Shown here: piece after piece, positions 25,505 to 34,986 of the stretch
Layout of the letters: every line of letters begins with the position of its first letter
Position numbering within the stretch: the stretch's first letter is position 1
Assembly (NCBI GenBank): GCA_947500845.1
Contig: CANMTP010000018.1
Span: 23,010-87,009, forward strand
DNA from: an uncultured Aquimarina sp.
GTDB taxonomy: Bacteria; Bacteroidota; Bacteroidia; Flavobacteriales; Flavobacteriaceae
Reading direction: 5' to 3'
DNA: 64,000 nucleotides
The notes under the pieces: generated by a model
What the model was told of the DNA's origin: nothing
What the model saw: the letters and a program-made list of their open reading frames with translations, nothing else
Database searches by the model: none
Made by a program: the position numbers and the translations under genes

Positions 25505-25666
25505 AAAATAACTTTCGTAGCGTTGCAGGAGCTCTTCAGCAATATGAAAATAACTCTCGCAGGGCTGCAGGAGCTCTTCAACAATATGAAAATAACTCTC
25601 GCAAGGCCGCAGGAGCTCTTCAGCAATATGAAAATAACTCTCGCAGGGCTACAGGAGCTTTTTGTA
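25505..25666. repeat. Four 42-bp tandem repeats
   Basis: Units begin at 25505, 25547, 25589 and 25631 (the last incomplete). Each reads AAAATAACT..CGCAG..GCAGGAGCTCTTCAGCAATATG with a few substitutions. Period 42 keeps the reading frame, so both strands stay open here (plus-strand peptide repeat LQELFSNMKITLAG). Each unit contains an imperfect palindrome centred on GAGCTC. No start signal supports a protein; a non-coding minisatellite is more likely. Confidence 0.85.
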
Positions 25667-25714
25667 TTACCATTAATAAGTCTTTGACGCTTATGATCTA
25701 AGGCATACTAAAAA

Positions 25715-25747
25715 AAACCTCATCCATCTTAGAGATAGACGAGGTTT
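25715..25747 (-). terminator. Terminator of the T9SS metalloprotease gene
   Basis: On the minus strand a 14-bp stem (AAACCTCGTCTATC with GATGGATGAGGTTT, two G:U pairs) is followed by eight T. It lies 25 bp after the stop codon. Confidence 0.85.
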
Positions 25748-25771
25748 AATGCAATGAGCAGTTGAGGAACT

Positions 25772-28225
25772 TTATTTTTTGATAAAGCGTTTTATAATAC
25801 GTTCACCATCCTTTTCGATAATAATCGAATACAATCCGGGATTTAGATATGAAACGTCTATGCTATTGTTATTCACTTTGTGCTTTGATAAGAATCCTAT
25901 TTGAGCATGCATAACAGTAACCTGGGCCGTTGAAATGTCTGAATTAAAAAACAAGATATCTTCAGTTGGATTAGGATATACAGTAAAGGTAGGTTTACTG
26001 TGGATTCCTTGAATGGTTTCAACAATTGGAATCACTTCTTGAGCAACGGTTTGTTGAGTAACTACATCATTTACTTTAGTAATTTTTATCCAATTGATGT
26101 TTACTCCTGTACTCTGAATGTATATTCCAAAATTATATGTTCCTGCATTAATATTCACAGTTTGGGATATTGTTTGCCAGTTTTGCCATCCTCCTGTGTT
26201 TGGTATATTGAGTGTCCCTAATACTATTGACGAATCCAGATCAGGAGAGATCACCGCAGTATTCATCGTACTCGCTACTCTGTATTCTATTAAATAAGAA
26301 CCAGTTTCTGGAAAATTAATATCATGATAAGACATCCAATCACCAGTATGCGCATATCCGATATTCAATCCACCGCCCACATCTGTTGTGTTTTCAGTTT
26401 GAATTCCGCTCATTGTTGAATAATCTTCTGCCTGAATAAGTCTTGAAAACGTAGTGCTACTTTGATTGCGCACTCGTAAAGAAGATAATACATCATTATA
26501 TCCTTCATCAACAAAACAATTATCGTCGCTATTGAGGACTATGGATTCCCCTGTAAAATTATCATTTCGGTATACAACAACTTCGTATCCACTTTTTACT
26601 TGTAATGATGATATGTCGTTATTTCTGATTCCCTTGGCTTGTAATTGTGATAATGTATAGTCTCCCAGAGGAAGTGCTACCGCATATCCCGCATAGTCGC
26701 AGTGTTGATACACAGTGGCCATAGTTTCTTCTCCACCTCCACCGCCTGGAGGAATGGTTCCTGTAATTGAGTAACTCCCAAGAGAAGCATAAGCTGAGTA
26801 TCCACCATATGCTGGATTACCTGCTCCTGTACCATCTACAGAAAGGTAATATTTCCCTGCAGGCAGATTAGCTCTTAACGATGCATTCAATGCGCCGGGA
26901 GATGTATTGGTATAACTACCAATTTGTGCCCCAGATTCATTATAAAGACGCACAATAATGTCCAGATTACCCTCTCTGTTCACGGTATTAACATTTAGTG
27001 CAACGTTTCCGCCACCGGTAGTGAAAGTGAAAAAATCCCAATCTGCCTCAGAGGTAATAATCCCATTTTTTTGAGAAACAGCACCACTAGCATTATAAGT
27101 TAAACTAGTTGCGCCAGAGATACTGTTAGCATAATCATCTGATCTGTATCCCACACCAAACTTATTGCCTGCAATGGTTGCCACATCATCTTGTCTATTA
27201 TTAGCATTGGTATACTCTCCTTTACTCCATTGTGTAACTGGTCGGTAATATCCAACACCCATGATCGGTGCCCATGGTGTTCCATCAATTCCTCTAAAAT
27301 ATCCTTCACGAGGACTTGTGCGCCCATCATGACGTAAATCGAAAGTATGACCTATTTCGTGTGATGAAGCCTCGCCACCAGATTTGCCCGATAGAATAAA
27401 TGTCCAGCAAGGTACATCGTTATTCCAGTTAAACGAGCCTACATAAGCAACACCTCCAGCGCTTGGTGCAGCTGTTTTTGTGGGAGTAATGATCACGCGC
27501 ATTCTTCTATTTCTGGGATACGAGTTAAAAACAGATTCGTTGGTAGTAATATTTAGATTAAAGGGTCTGTAATCTTCGGCCACTACCTCCCAATGATGTC
27601 TTATCGCAGCATCACTCATCCCAGAGGGTGCCGCGTTAATTGGATTTCCGTTGTTCCAAAGATTACCAGCAGGCATATAGTGGCCATCAAAATCCAGTAA
27701 CACGCATCCCGCAGCACCAGGTAAGCTTTGTAAATTTAATAATGCACGAGAAATTTTCATTTCCTGCCCCTTTTTAAGGGATTCCTCTTTTTGGGTATCG
27801 GGAAGGTCTCGATAGTTAATACAAACCAAACTATTGATATCTACTTTGGCAACATAAGCTTTTCCAGAATCATCAGAATAATACTTATAAGCTTCTTTGG
27901 ATTTCTTGAGCATGATGTGTCCTTCTAAAGTATTATCTGACACTTTTATGAAGAAAGAAGATTCGGGAATACCATTTATTTCACCGTTTAGAAATTCACT
28001 CGATGTTTCTGATTTTTGATAATTAACTTTTCCATCAAATTCCTTTGAATCTGAAACCTTGAGAGATACCATCAAACCAGATGATTTTGATGTACTGTTT
28101 TTGATCTCCTTTTTTAGACCGCCCATAAAATTCTCGCTCGTACCTAGCGAGGTTTGTGCATTAGCATAATTGCAAAATGCAATTACAACCAATACAACTA
28201 GCATTAGTTTGTTTAGGTTTTTCAT
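25772..28225 (-). CDS. Secreted multidomain zinc metalloprotease with T9SS sorting tail
   Basis: An 817-residue secreted protein. In order: signal peptide (1-23), an N-terminal region without a named domain, a metzincin-like domain with HEIGHTFDLRHDG (near 288-300) and a possible Met-turn APIMGVGYY, a bacterial pre-peptidase C-like beta domain (about 385-475), a beta/gamma-crystallin-like domain (YQHCDYAGYAVALPLGDY, about 490-580), a CBM6-like domain (IQAEDYSTMSG...GYAHTGDWMSY, about 595-715) and a Por secretion tail (FTVYPNPTEDIL...KRFIKK). The third part suggests binding to polysaccharide and the tail means export by the type IX system to the surface or medium. The usual Gly of HExxHxxGxxH is Asp here. 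Confidence 0.88.
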   Translation of the reverse strand: MKNLNKLMLVVLVVIAFCNYANAQTSLGTSENFMGGLKKEIKNSTSKSSGLMVSLKVSDSKEFDGKVNYQKSETSSEFLNGEINGIPESSFFIKVSDNTLEGHIMLKKSKEAYKYYSDDSGKAYVAKVDINSLVCINYRDLPDTQKEESLKKGQEMKISRALLNLQSLPGAAGCVLLDFDGHYMPAGNLWNNGNPINAAPSGMSDAAIRHHWEVVAEDYRPFNLNITTNESVFNSYPRNRRMRVIITPTKTAAPSAGGVAYVGSFNWNNDVPCWTFILSGKSGGEASSHEIGHTFDLRHDGRTSPREGYFRGIDGTPWAPIMGVGYYRPVTQWSKGEYTNANNRQDDVATIAGNKFGVGYRSDDYANSISGATSLTYNASGAVSQKNGIITSEADWDFFTFTTGGGNVALNVNTVNREGNLDIIVRLYNESGAQIGSYTNTSPGALNASLRANLPAGKYYLSVDGTGAGNPAYGGYSAYASLGSYSITGTIPPGGGGGEETMATVYQHCDYAGYAVALPLGDYTLSQLQAKGIRNNDISSLQVKSGYEVVVYRNDNFTGESIVLNSDDNCFVDEGYNDVLSSLRVRNQSSTTFSRLIQAEDYSTMSGIQTENTTDVGGGLNIGYAHTGDWMSYHDINFPETGSYLIEYRVASTMNTAVISPDLDSSIVLGTLNIPNTGGWQNWQTISQTVNINAGTYNFGIYIQSTGVNINWIKITKVNDVVTQQTVAQEVIPIVETIQGIHSKPTFTVYPNPTEDILFFNSDISTAQVTVMHAQIGFLSKHKVNNNSIDVSYLNPGLYSIIIEKDGERIIKRFIKK

Positions 28226-28370
28226 AAGATTGAGTTTATAGGTAAGCGTGAATATACCCTGATGAAAAGTAAACTAGAAAAAAAATATACGAGCCGTAAT
28301 GAAAAATATACTAACTACATAAAAAGAACTGTTTTCTGTATTTTTTAGAATAAAGTGTTAAATAATGTGA

Positions 28371-28490
28371 GTTCGATATAAGAAAGTCTGTCAGTTCGTT
28401 TTTGCCTTAGCAAAAATGTATCGAAAGCAAGAGATTTTCGTCATAAAGCCTAATTTCGATACAATTTCTCATTCTTTTCTTTACAAAAAA
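28371..28490. repeat. Probable dispersed intergenic repeat with internal inverted repeat
   Basis: The 363-bp gap between the protease and the serine hydrolase holds no gene. A segment starting GTCTGTCAGTTCG contains TGTATCGA (28418-28425) and TCGATACA (28456-28463), an 8-bp inverted repeat. Similar elements are, from memory, common between genes in flavobacterial genomes; no second copy is visible in this window. Confidence 0.45.
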
Positions 28491-28588
28491 GCACTCAACC
28501 TACCTTCCCAAATGCAATGCAGGCCGGTTTGACGGCATTAATAAACTTAAAGTTATATCAAACTTACGTTAGTAGATTACTTATGAGA

Positions 28589-29689
28589 TTAATTGTTATT
28601 AATTTCTATAGATAATTCACTTATTAGCTTGTATAAAAGATCATCCTGACTTTTCCTATACGCATTAGATGCCAAAAATATGAATAAGTCCTGTTCAATT
28701 AAATAAACGAAATCAGCAAAAAAGATGTCATTTCCTCCATTATGTGTGGCTACTAATCCTTTATTGGTGTCAAGTATACCCCAACCATAACCTCGATAAA
28801 ATTCGCTGGTATTATCTTCTCTTATATACTTAGTATACATTTTTTGTTTGTTTACTTCACTTACGAGATTTGACTTTATGAATTTATAATAGTGGGCAAT
28901 ATCATTTGCCGACATCAATAATCCCCCATTGCTTTTTAAATGCCAGTAGGGGCCATCGGTATCCCATGGTTGTTCATTAGGTTTTCCTAGGTTAGTCATC
29001 GGTGTTGTAAATATTCCTAAATCGTCATATCCATTAGCAATTATATCATTATCATAATCTGGTAATAAATATCCTGCAGTTTTCATTTCTGAAGGAAGAA
29101 AAACGTGTTCATTTAAAAATTCTTCATAAGACTTATTGCTTACAGTTTCGATAATAATCCCCAAAAGGCTGAAGCCAACATTTGAATATTCATATCGCTC
29201 ACCAGGTGGAAATAATAATTGCGTGTCAAAGCTTTGAGCTATATACATTTCTTTCGATATTTCGTCATAATCACCACCAATAAGATCAACAAATCCAGAA
29301 CTGTGCGTTAGTAATTGTTCGATCGTAACATCTTTTTTATCTTCTGGTACTTCCGGGAAAAAAACTTCCAGCTTATCTTGATAATCTAGTAGTCCAAGCT
29401 CCTGGCATTTGATAATGCCAATAGCAGTAAATGGTTTTGTTATTGAACCTATATCAAAAACAGTATTTTTATCAATCGCTATCTGTTTCTGTCTATCTGA
29501 ATAGCCAAAACCTTTACTGTAAGAAATAGTATTTGATGTTCCAATGTGAACTATTCCATTGAAATCGGTCTCTTGTTCTACTATTTTATCAATTTTGGAA
29601 GTAAGAGAATCCTCAGTAGCGTTATTATCATCTTTACATCCCTGAAATAGAAAGAAGACTAAAACTAAAATTAAATTAAATCTTGTCAT
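28589..29689 (-). CDS. Serine hydrolase of the beta-lactamase/DD-peptidase family, lipoprotein
   Basis: A 366-residue protein with a lipoprotein signal (LVFFLFQGCKDD). It has the class C beta-lactamase-like set SITK (SxxK nucleophile, in FDIGSITKPF), YSN (in YEYSNVGFSLLG) and HNGG in place of KTG. The start is ATG 29689, one codon after a GTG. Members hydrolyse peptides or esters; beta-lactam resistance should not be assumed. It follows the LuxR-type gene by 118 bp on the same strand. Confidence 0.87.
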   Translation of the reverse strand: MTRFNLILVLVFFLFQGCKDDNNATEDSLTSKIDKIVEQETDFNGIVHIGTSNTISYSKGFGYSDRQKQIAIDKNTVFDIGSITKPFTAIGIIKCQELGLLDYQDKLEVFFPEVPEDKKDVTIEQLLTHSSGFVDLIGGDYDEISKEMYIAQSFDTQLLFPPGERYEYSNVGFSLLGIIIETVSNKSYEEFLNEHVFLPSEMKTAGYLLPDYDNDIIANGYDDLGIFTTPMTNLGKPNEQPWDTDGPYWHLKSNGGLLMSANDIAHYYKFIKSNLVSEVNKQKMYTKYIREDNTSEFYRGYGWGILDTNKGLVATHNGGNDIFFADFVYLIEQDLFIFLASNAYRKSQDDLLYKLISELSIEINNN

Positions 29690-29807
29690 CACTTTTTTTT
29701 AAATATTAGGTGATTCAAAACTATCTTATATTTCTATTGAAGTGTTTTTAAAAGGTTTGAAAGAAGTTGTAAAAAGGTTGGATTTTTAAACTCTGAGTAT
29801 ATTTTAC

Positions 29808-30197
29808 TCACATATCATCAATTATCAACTTGCTAAGCAACTCTTTTTTATTCTTTACGCCAAATACTTTATATATTTTATTTGCGTGTGATTTAACTGT
29901 AGAGACTTCTATAAATAAAGTTTCTGCGATCTCTTTTAAGGATTTATTCTGCAATATTTCGTCAAGTACTTGCCTTTCCCGAACAGATAGAAGACTCATT
30001 TTATCAATAAATGGATTCCTAATTTGGGTACTTAGATTTCTTGTTTTGTTAATCTTCAAATAAAACAATCCAGTGAAAAGAATAAGTATTACAAGCAGAA
30101 GTATAATAATCTCAGGCTGAAAAAAAACTAGCTCCTCTTCTATCTCAATCTCTTCGCCAAGGACTATATTTTTCTGTAGTTTACTTAAATCGTACAT
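29808..30197 (-). CDS. Membrane-tethered LuxR-type HTH protein
   Basis: A 129-residue protein. An acidic N terminus (LGEEIEIEEELVFF) precedes one membrane helix (IIILLLVILILFTGLFYL, about 28-46), then a short linker and a LuxR/GerE helix-turn-helix (LSVRERQVLDEILQNKSLKEIAETLFIEVSTVKSH, from about 68). There is no receiver or sensor domain. ATG 30197 is 4 bp after the stop of the beta-barrel gene; the longer frame begins with TTG inside that gene. It may report events at the envelope to DNA, which is inference. Confidence 0.8.
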   Translation of the reverse strand: MYDLSKLQKNIVLGEEIEIEEELVFFQPEIIILLLVILILFTGLFYLKINKTRNLSTQIRNPFIDKMSLLSVRERQVLDEILQNKSLKEIAETLFIEVSTVKSHANKIYKVFGVKNKKELLSKLIIDDM

Positions 30198-30201
30198 AGC
30201 A

Positions 30202-31944
30202 TCAATAATCAAACTTATATGTCACGCCACCTAAAACTTGTATTCCTTGTACCGGGAAATTGACCCAACGCTCGTAGTTTTCGCCTACCAGATTATTTCC
30301 CTTTACAAAAAAGGAAAGCTGCTCATCTAATCGATACCCTATATTTATATTAGCATCAAAATAAGAATCCAGTGTAACCGTAGCTTCAGGGAGTGTTGGC
30401 GTTGTTAGAACAGTATGATCAATATCCTTTCGTTCTCCCACATAAAAAAGCTGTGCACCGGCAAACCATTGTTTATTAATTTGATAATCTAAAAGTACAG
30501 AAGCTTTTACTTCGGGTAAATTCCATGCTTCCTGCTCGTCTTCATTATCATAACTAAAATATTCTGCAGCCGCTCCTAACTTAAATTTTTTACTAATCTC
30601 AACATTAAGTTCTCCGTACCCAACTAGCGTAGTTACATCATCATACCGGTACGAAAACGAGTTACCGTAATCAAATCCTTCCAACAATAGTGTAGTTCTT
30701 GGATTGTTTACGATTAAAGGTTTTTCATCTTCTGAAATATAACTTCCTCTGAAATTATAACTTACTACCTCAGATATTTTACCTTTTAGCCCTACATAAG
30801 CATCATAAAGGTTATTTGTAGGTTCAATAATCAATGTTGGCGAAACAAATGGGTTTTGTTGTACCGCATCCCGATAGGAGTTTTGGTTTAATTCTCCTTC
30901 TAATCCTCCGTAAGCAATAACATTATCATCCAGCAATCGATAGGAGGCTGTAACCTTTGGATATATGAAAAAATCATTATCATCATTTTCTGTGTCGATA
31001 CTGTAATACACTGCTGCCCCTAGATGAAGAGTTAAGTTGTCTCTCAAAATCACCAAACTTGGGTTCACTCCAAGATTCAAAACCCCATAGTCATTTGGGA
31101 TCTGTTGCGCAGGGTCCAAGTCGCGATCAAAACTTCCTGAAAGATAATCAACTATAAAATTCGTGGTTATCAATGAGTTTCCCATCTCAAATTCAAAGGT
31201 GGGTTTAACAACAGCATGATGCTCTATAGAGCCTTGGGCATCACCAAAAAACCTGTAGTTTAACGATGCCTTTTTAAAATACAGATCGTCAAATTGAAGT
31301 TTACCCCCCAACTTTGCTCCAAAGTAATTTTGTTGTGGATTTATAGCGTTGATCTCTTCCTGGGTTAATGTTGGTGTTTCTGGTAATCCATACCAATTAA
31401 ATAATTGATGTTCTGCGCCAATTTCTATGCCGTAGGTATAATCACGACTGCGCGATGTGTAATTAAGGTCTAACGAAGTATTGTAGAACTTATCTTCTAC
31501 TAGTATCTCATCAATACCACCTTGCGAAGAATTATGGTGCATGTATATTCCTAAATTATCAGAACGATTTAACTGAAAATTGCTATAAAACTCGGCCAAA
31601 GCTGATGTAAAATTACCGAATCCTAAAGTTGCATAGTTATCATATATTTCTATTGGTTTTGGTCTATCGATATTAGCTGCTCGACCTTTTGCCGGAGTAT
31701 ACGTAGATGCTACCGGAACAGAAAAAATACTATACCGTATTTGTTTTTTCTTTTGAGTTACCGAGTCATTAAGAATAGGAGTAGACTTCACCTTAAATGC
31801 ATCGCTTATTGTTGGTGTATATGCTTTAACAATAACTACACGCTCTGTGTCCAGGGTTTCATCTTCTTTTTCCTGTGCAATAGACCCCCAATTTGCTATT
31901 ATTAAGCAAATAAGTAGTACCACTTTCTGAAAACATCTAATCAT
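30202..31944 (-). CDS. TonB-dependent-receptor-like outer-membrane beta-barrel
   Basis: A 580-residue exported protein (signal MIRCFQKVVLLICLIIANWGSIAQ) with a beta-barrel pattern of alternating strands up to the C-terminal aromatic end GGVTYKFDY. The N-terminal part (VVIVKAYTPTISDAFKVKSTP, YSIFSVPVASTYTPAKGRAA) is not a full plug domain, so the protein is shorter than normal TonB receptors. ATG 31944 is chosen because the longer frame begins with TTG. It follows the TPR gene by 24 bp and is cotranscribed with it and the LuxR-type gene. Ligand unknown. Confidence 0.8.
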   Translation of the reverse strand: MIRCFQKVVLLICLIIANWGSIAQEKEDETLDTERVVIVKAYTPTISDAFKVKSTPILNDSVTQKKKQIRYSIFSVPVASTYTPAKGRAANIDRPKPIEIYDNYATLGFGNFTSALAEFYSNFQLNRSDNLGIYMHHNSSQGGIDEILVEDKFYNTSLDLNYTSRSRDYTYGIEIGAEHQLFNWYGLPETPTLTQEEINAINPQQNYFGAKLGGKLQFDDLYFKKASLNYRFFGDAQGSIEHHAVVKPTFEFEMGNSLITTNFIVDYLSGSFDRDLDPAQQIPNDYGVLNLGVNPSLVILRDNLTLHLGAAVYYSIDTENDDNDFFIYPKVTASYRLLDDNVIAYGGLEGELNQNSYRDAVQQNPFVSPTLIIEPTNNLYDAYVGLKGKISEVVSYNFRGSYISEDEKPLIVNNPRTTLLLEGFDYGNSFSYRYDDVTTLVGYGELNVEISKKFKLGAAAEYFSYDNEDEQEAWNLPEVKASVLLDYQINKQWFAGAQLFYVGERKDIDHTVLTTPTLPEATVTLDSYFDANINIGYRLDEQLSFFVKGNNLVGENYERWVNFPVQGIQVLGGVTYKFDY

Positions 31945-31968
31945 AAAATACAAATCGTTTTAAAGATA

Positions 31969-34900
31969 TTATTGTTCGGTTTGAATGGATGAATTAGTTT
32001 TAGCCTCTTCGGCTTTAATTTTTTTAAGTTCTTCGTTTGCCTCATTAATAATTTCAGGAAAGTCTGAGAAATTCTTTACAACACTTTCTAAAATATAGCT
32101 TGCCTGATATGCATCGTTTAGACCATAAAAGTTTTTTGCCATGAGCACCAATCCTTTTGAGCCGTATAATCGATACCCAGGGTAATCTTTGGCAAGTTTT
32201 TGTATGGTTTCATTAGAGCTTTTAAAATTTCCTTCTTCATTTTTGAAATATGCATCATAGTACAGCGCTTCGGCTGCCAATTCTCCAGTAGCAATTTTCT
32301 GAACTTCTGCATACGCTTTTTTGGCTCTGCTCATATCATTAGTTTGTAGTGCAGCCCTTGCAATGAATATTTTGGCATCACTCTTCACCTCATTTTGAAT
32401 CTTAGGATTTGCCAAAACTTTATCGGCATATTCGATTGTTTTTTGATAATTGAGTAATCGATAATACAATTTCATCAAATTGGATTGAGCAAAAATGATA
32501 TTTTGAGGATAATCAGCATCACTTTCTAACCGTTCTAAAACCGATATTGCTTTTTCATAATTACGATTCTCTAGGTAAATCTCTGATAATCGGGCCAAAG
32601 CTTGTTCAGTGAATTCGGTACGCTTACTTTTAAGCACAAATTCGTAATGTGGTATAGCGGCTTCTTTATCTCCTTTTTTGAAATATAATTGAGCAAGATG
32701 AAAATGACTTTTTAAAGCATGCAATCCATTAGGAAATTCTGCTACATATTTTTCAAAACCTTTAATAGCACCATTATCATTATTTTCTAAGAACTGTTTT
32801 TCTGCTGCTTCAAAAGAAGTATTATCTAAGTCTGCGTCACTAACGTCTACAAAACTTAGCCCTTTTACCCAAGAAGCATATTCGTCGGTTCTGCCCAGGT
32901 CCACATAAATTAGTCTTGCTGTATTTACTGCCTGAATGGCTTCTTCCGATCCAGGATATTCTGACACTACTTTTTTAAACTTAGATAATGCTCTATCGCC
33001 TTGATCTCCATTATAAAATACCAAACCCTGCTTGAGTAGTGCTTTAGGCACATAGGAACTTCTGGGCACATCTCGAATTAGACGATCATAAGCGGCTATA
33101 CCCTTATAAGTTTTATTTTCTGAAATATAGACATCACCCAAAGCAAACATAGCATCATCACGATAGGTAGAACGAGGATATTTTTTGATGAACATCTCCA
33201 GATCCTGTATTTTTTGATCATTTTTATTCACAAAACCATAGCTAATCGCTTTTTGATAAAATGCATAGTCAGCATCTGGACCATTTGCTTTGATTGCTTT
33301 GTTGTAAGCCTCCATCGCAGGCCAGTATTTACTAGAGATAAAATGACTATCTCCTAATCTTAAATACGTATCTACTAGCCTTGCTTCATCTCTATTGTTT
33401 TTCTTAGAAAAGGCTTCAAAAAATTGTGCTGCCTGTGGATATTGTTTTAACTTAAAATAGGTGTACCCCAAATTATATTCAATTTGTTGATATTCTACTG
33501 TTGTTGAAGCGCCAGTACTTCCTTGAAATTGTTTAAATCCAATTAAAGCTTCATCAAAATCATTAAGCAGATAATTACTCTCTGCTTTCCAATAGATAGC
33601 CCTTGCAGTAAATCTAGGATCAACTTGTTTGTCTAAAGATTTATCAAGATATGTGATAGCTTCACTATAATTATTTTCATTATACAGTTCTATACCACGA
33701 TAGAAAGCTACTTTTTGATATACTTCTTTATCGGCAAAATTTCGACTGCCTTCCAGTAGATCCATCGCCTCTCTATAATTTTTAGAGGTGATATAAGAGC
33801 TAATTAATAATTCCTGTATTTCTTCTTTAAACTCTGAATTTGGATATTGATCAAGGTAACCCAGCAATATTTTTGGTGTGCTTTCGTACGAATTTCCAAT
33901 TTCATAACTTAATTTGGCATAATTATAAAATGCATCTTCTTTGATTTTAGCTTCAAAATCCATTTCTGAAGCATTCTTAAAAGCATTAAGTGCTTGCTGT
34001 TTTTGATCTGTTTTTAAATACGATTCTGCCAAATGATAATAGGCATTTTGAGCCGTAGCATTCCGTCCGCCTACAATTTTATTAAACTCAGAAATCGCAT
34101 TAGTGTAATCACCCTGTTTATAGTAGGCATAACCCAGATAATAATAATCAGTATTGTTCCATTTACCCTTTCGGCCTTTGTATTCTTTAAGATGAGGAAT
34201 TGCTTTCTCGTATTCCCCCAGGTTAAAATAGCTTTCTCCTATAATCTTGTTGAGTTCTGACTTTTCTGAAGGTTTCGATTTTGGCAACTGCGCCAATCCT
34301 TCTTTAATTGCTTCTTCAAAATTTCCAGACTTAAAGTTCATATCACTCTGGAAATAAGATAAATTCTTATTGTATTGATCGAGGTCCTTTACTTCGTCAA
34401 ACAATTTGTCAGCTTCTTGATAATTATCACCTTCATAGGCAATAAAACCTAAGTAGTACTTTGCCTTCGCACCATATTCAGGAGAATCCTGAACACGATT
34501 CAAAAATTTCTTGGCCTCATTAAATCGTTGAATTTTAAAATAAGCATAACCGTTATTGAAATTGAATTTTTCTTTTTCAGAACGACTTAAGTTTCCCTCA
34601 TTGACCTTATCATACCATTTTCTGGCATACGCATATTTTCCATTATCAAAATAATACGATGCCGCATCAAGATAGGCTGAATTGCGCTTAATACTCGTTG
34701 GGTATTGCACTACAAAACTCTCTAGGAGCTGATCTGCATCTTTTTGATTTAACCATACTGCACAATTGGCAATGTAATAACTGCAATTGGCATCAATGTT
34801 TTCGTCATCAACAGCATCACGAACTTTATCAAAAAGATTTTGAGCTGCCAAAAATTGTTTGTTGTTATACAGTTCTAACGCCTGATTATACTGTACCAAT

Positions 34901-34986
34901 TCGTTGGTATAAATTGCAGATTGCTGTGCAGATAATGTTGCAGACAAGGCAATCACAAAAAGCATCGAGGTGATGTATTTGTTCAT
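31969..34986 (-). CDS. Large periplasmic TPR-repeat protein
   Basis: A 1005-residue protein with a signal peptide (MNKYITSMLFVIALSATLSAQ) and tetratricopeptide repeats over almost its whole length; examples are EYEKAIPHLKEYKG, DYTNAISEFNKIVGG, NYSEAITYLDKSLDK, NYEKAISVLERLESD. TPR arrays hold protein partners. As first gene of the operon with a beta-barrel and a LuxR-type protein, it is likely to work at the outer membrane, perhaps as a periplasmic scaffold. Confidence 0.88.
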   Translation of the reverse strand: MNKYITSMLFVIALSATLSAQQSAIYTNELVQYNQALELYNNKQFLAAQNLFDKVRDAVDDENIDANCSYYIANCAVWLNQKDADQLLESFVVQYPTSIKRNSAYLDAASYYFDNGKYAYARKWYDKVNEGNLSRSEKEKFNFNNGYAYFKIQRFNEAKKFLNRVQDSPEYGAKAKYYLGFIAYEGDNYQEADKLFDEVKDLDQYNKNLSYFQSDMNFKSGNFEEAIKEGLAQLPKSKPSEKSELNKIIGESYFNLGEYEKAIPHLKEYKGRKGKWNNTDYYYLGYAYYKQGDYTNAISEFNKIVGGRNATAQNAYYHLAESYLKTDQKQQALNAFKNASEMDFEAKIKEDAFYNYAKLSYEIGNSYESTPKILLGYLDQYPNSEFKEEIQELLISSYITSKNYREAMDLLEGSRNFADKEVYQKVAFYRGIELYNENNYSEAITYLDKSLDKQVDPRFTARAIYWKAESNYLLNDFDEALIGFKQFQGSTGASTTVEYQQIEYNLGYTYFKLKQYPQAAQFFEAFSKKNNRDEARLVDTYLRLGDSHFISSKYWPAMEAYNKAIKANGPDADYAFYQKAISYGFVNKNDQKIQDLEMFIKKYPRSTYRDDAMFALGDVYISENKTYKGIAAYDRLIRDVPRSSYVPKALLKQGLVFYNGDQGDRALSKFKKVVSEYPGSEEAIQAVNTARLIYVDLGRTDEYASWVKGLSFVDVSDADLDNTSFEAAEKQFLENNDNGAIKGFEKYVAEFPNGLHALKSHFHLAQLYFKKGDKEAAIPHYEFVLKSKRTEFTEQALARLSEIYLENRNYEKAISVLERLESDADYPQNIIFAQSNLMKLYYRLLNYQKTIEYADKVLANPKIQNEVKSDAKIFIARAALQTNDMSRAKKAYAEVQKIATGELAAEALYYDAYFKNEEGNFKSSNETIQKLAKDYPGYRLYGSKGLVLMAKNFYGLNDAYQASYILESVVKNFSDFPEIINEANEELKKIKAEEAKTNSSIQTEQ

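Noticed and set aside
25505..25666. CRISPR array
   Set aside because: The units are contiguous and similar over their whole 42 bp; there are no unique spacers and no cas genes.
25444..25687. Overlapping open frames on both strands in the 42-bp repeat region
   Set aside because: They stay open only because the unit length is a multiple of three; no start context or coding bias supports a protein.
28589..29689. Beta-lactam resistance gene
   Set aside because: The SxxK/YxN fold is shared by many peptidases and esterases and the KTG motif is HNGG; resistance cannot be claimed.
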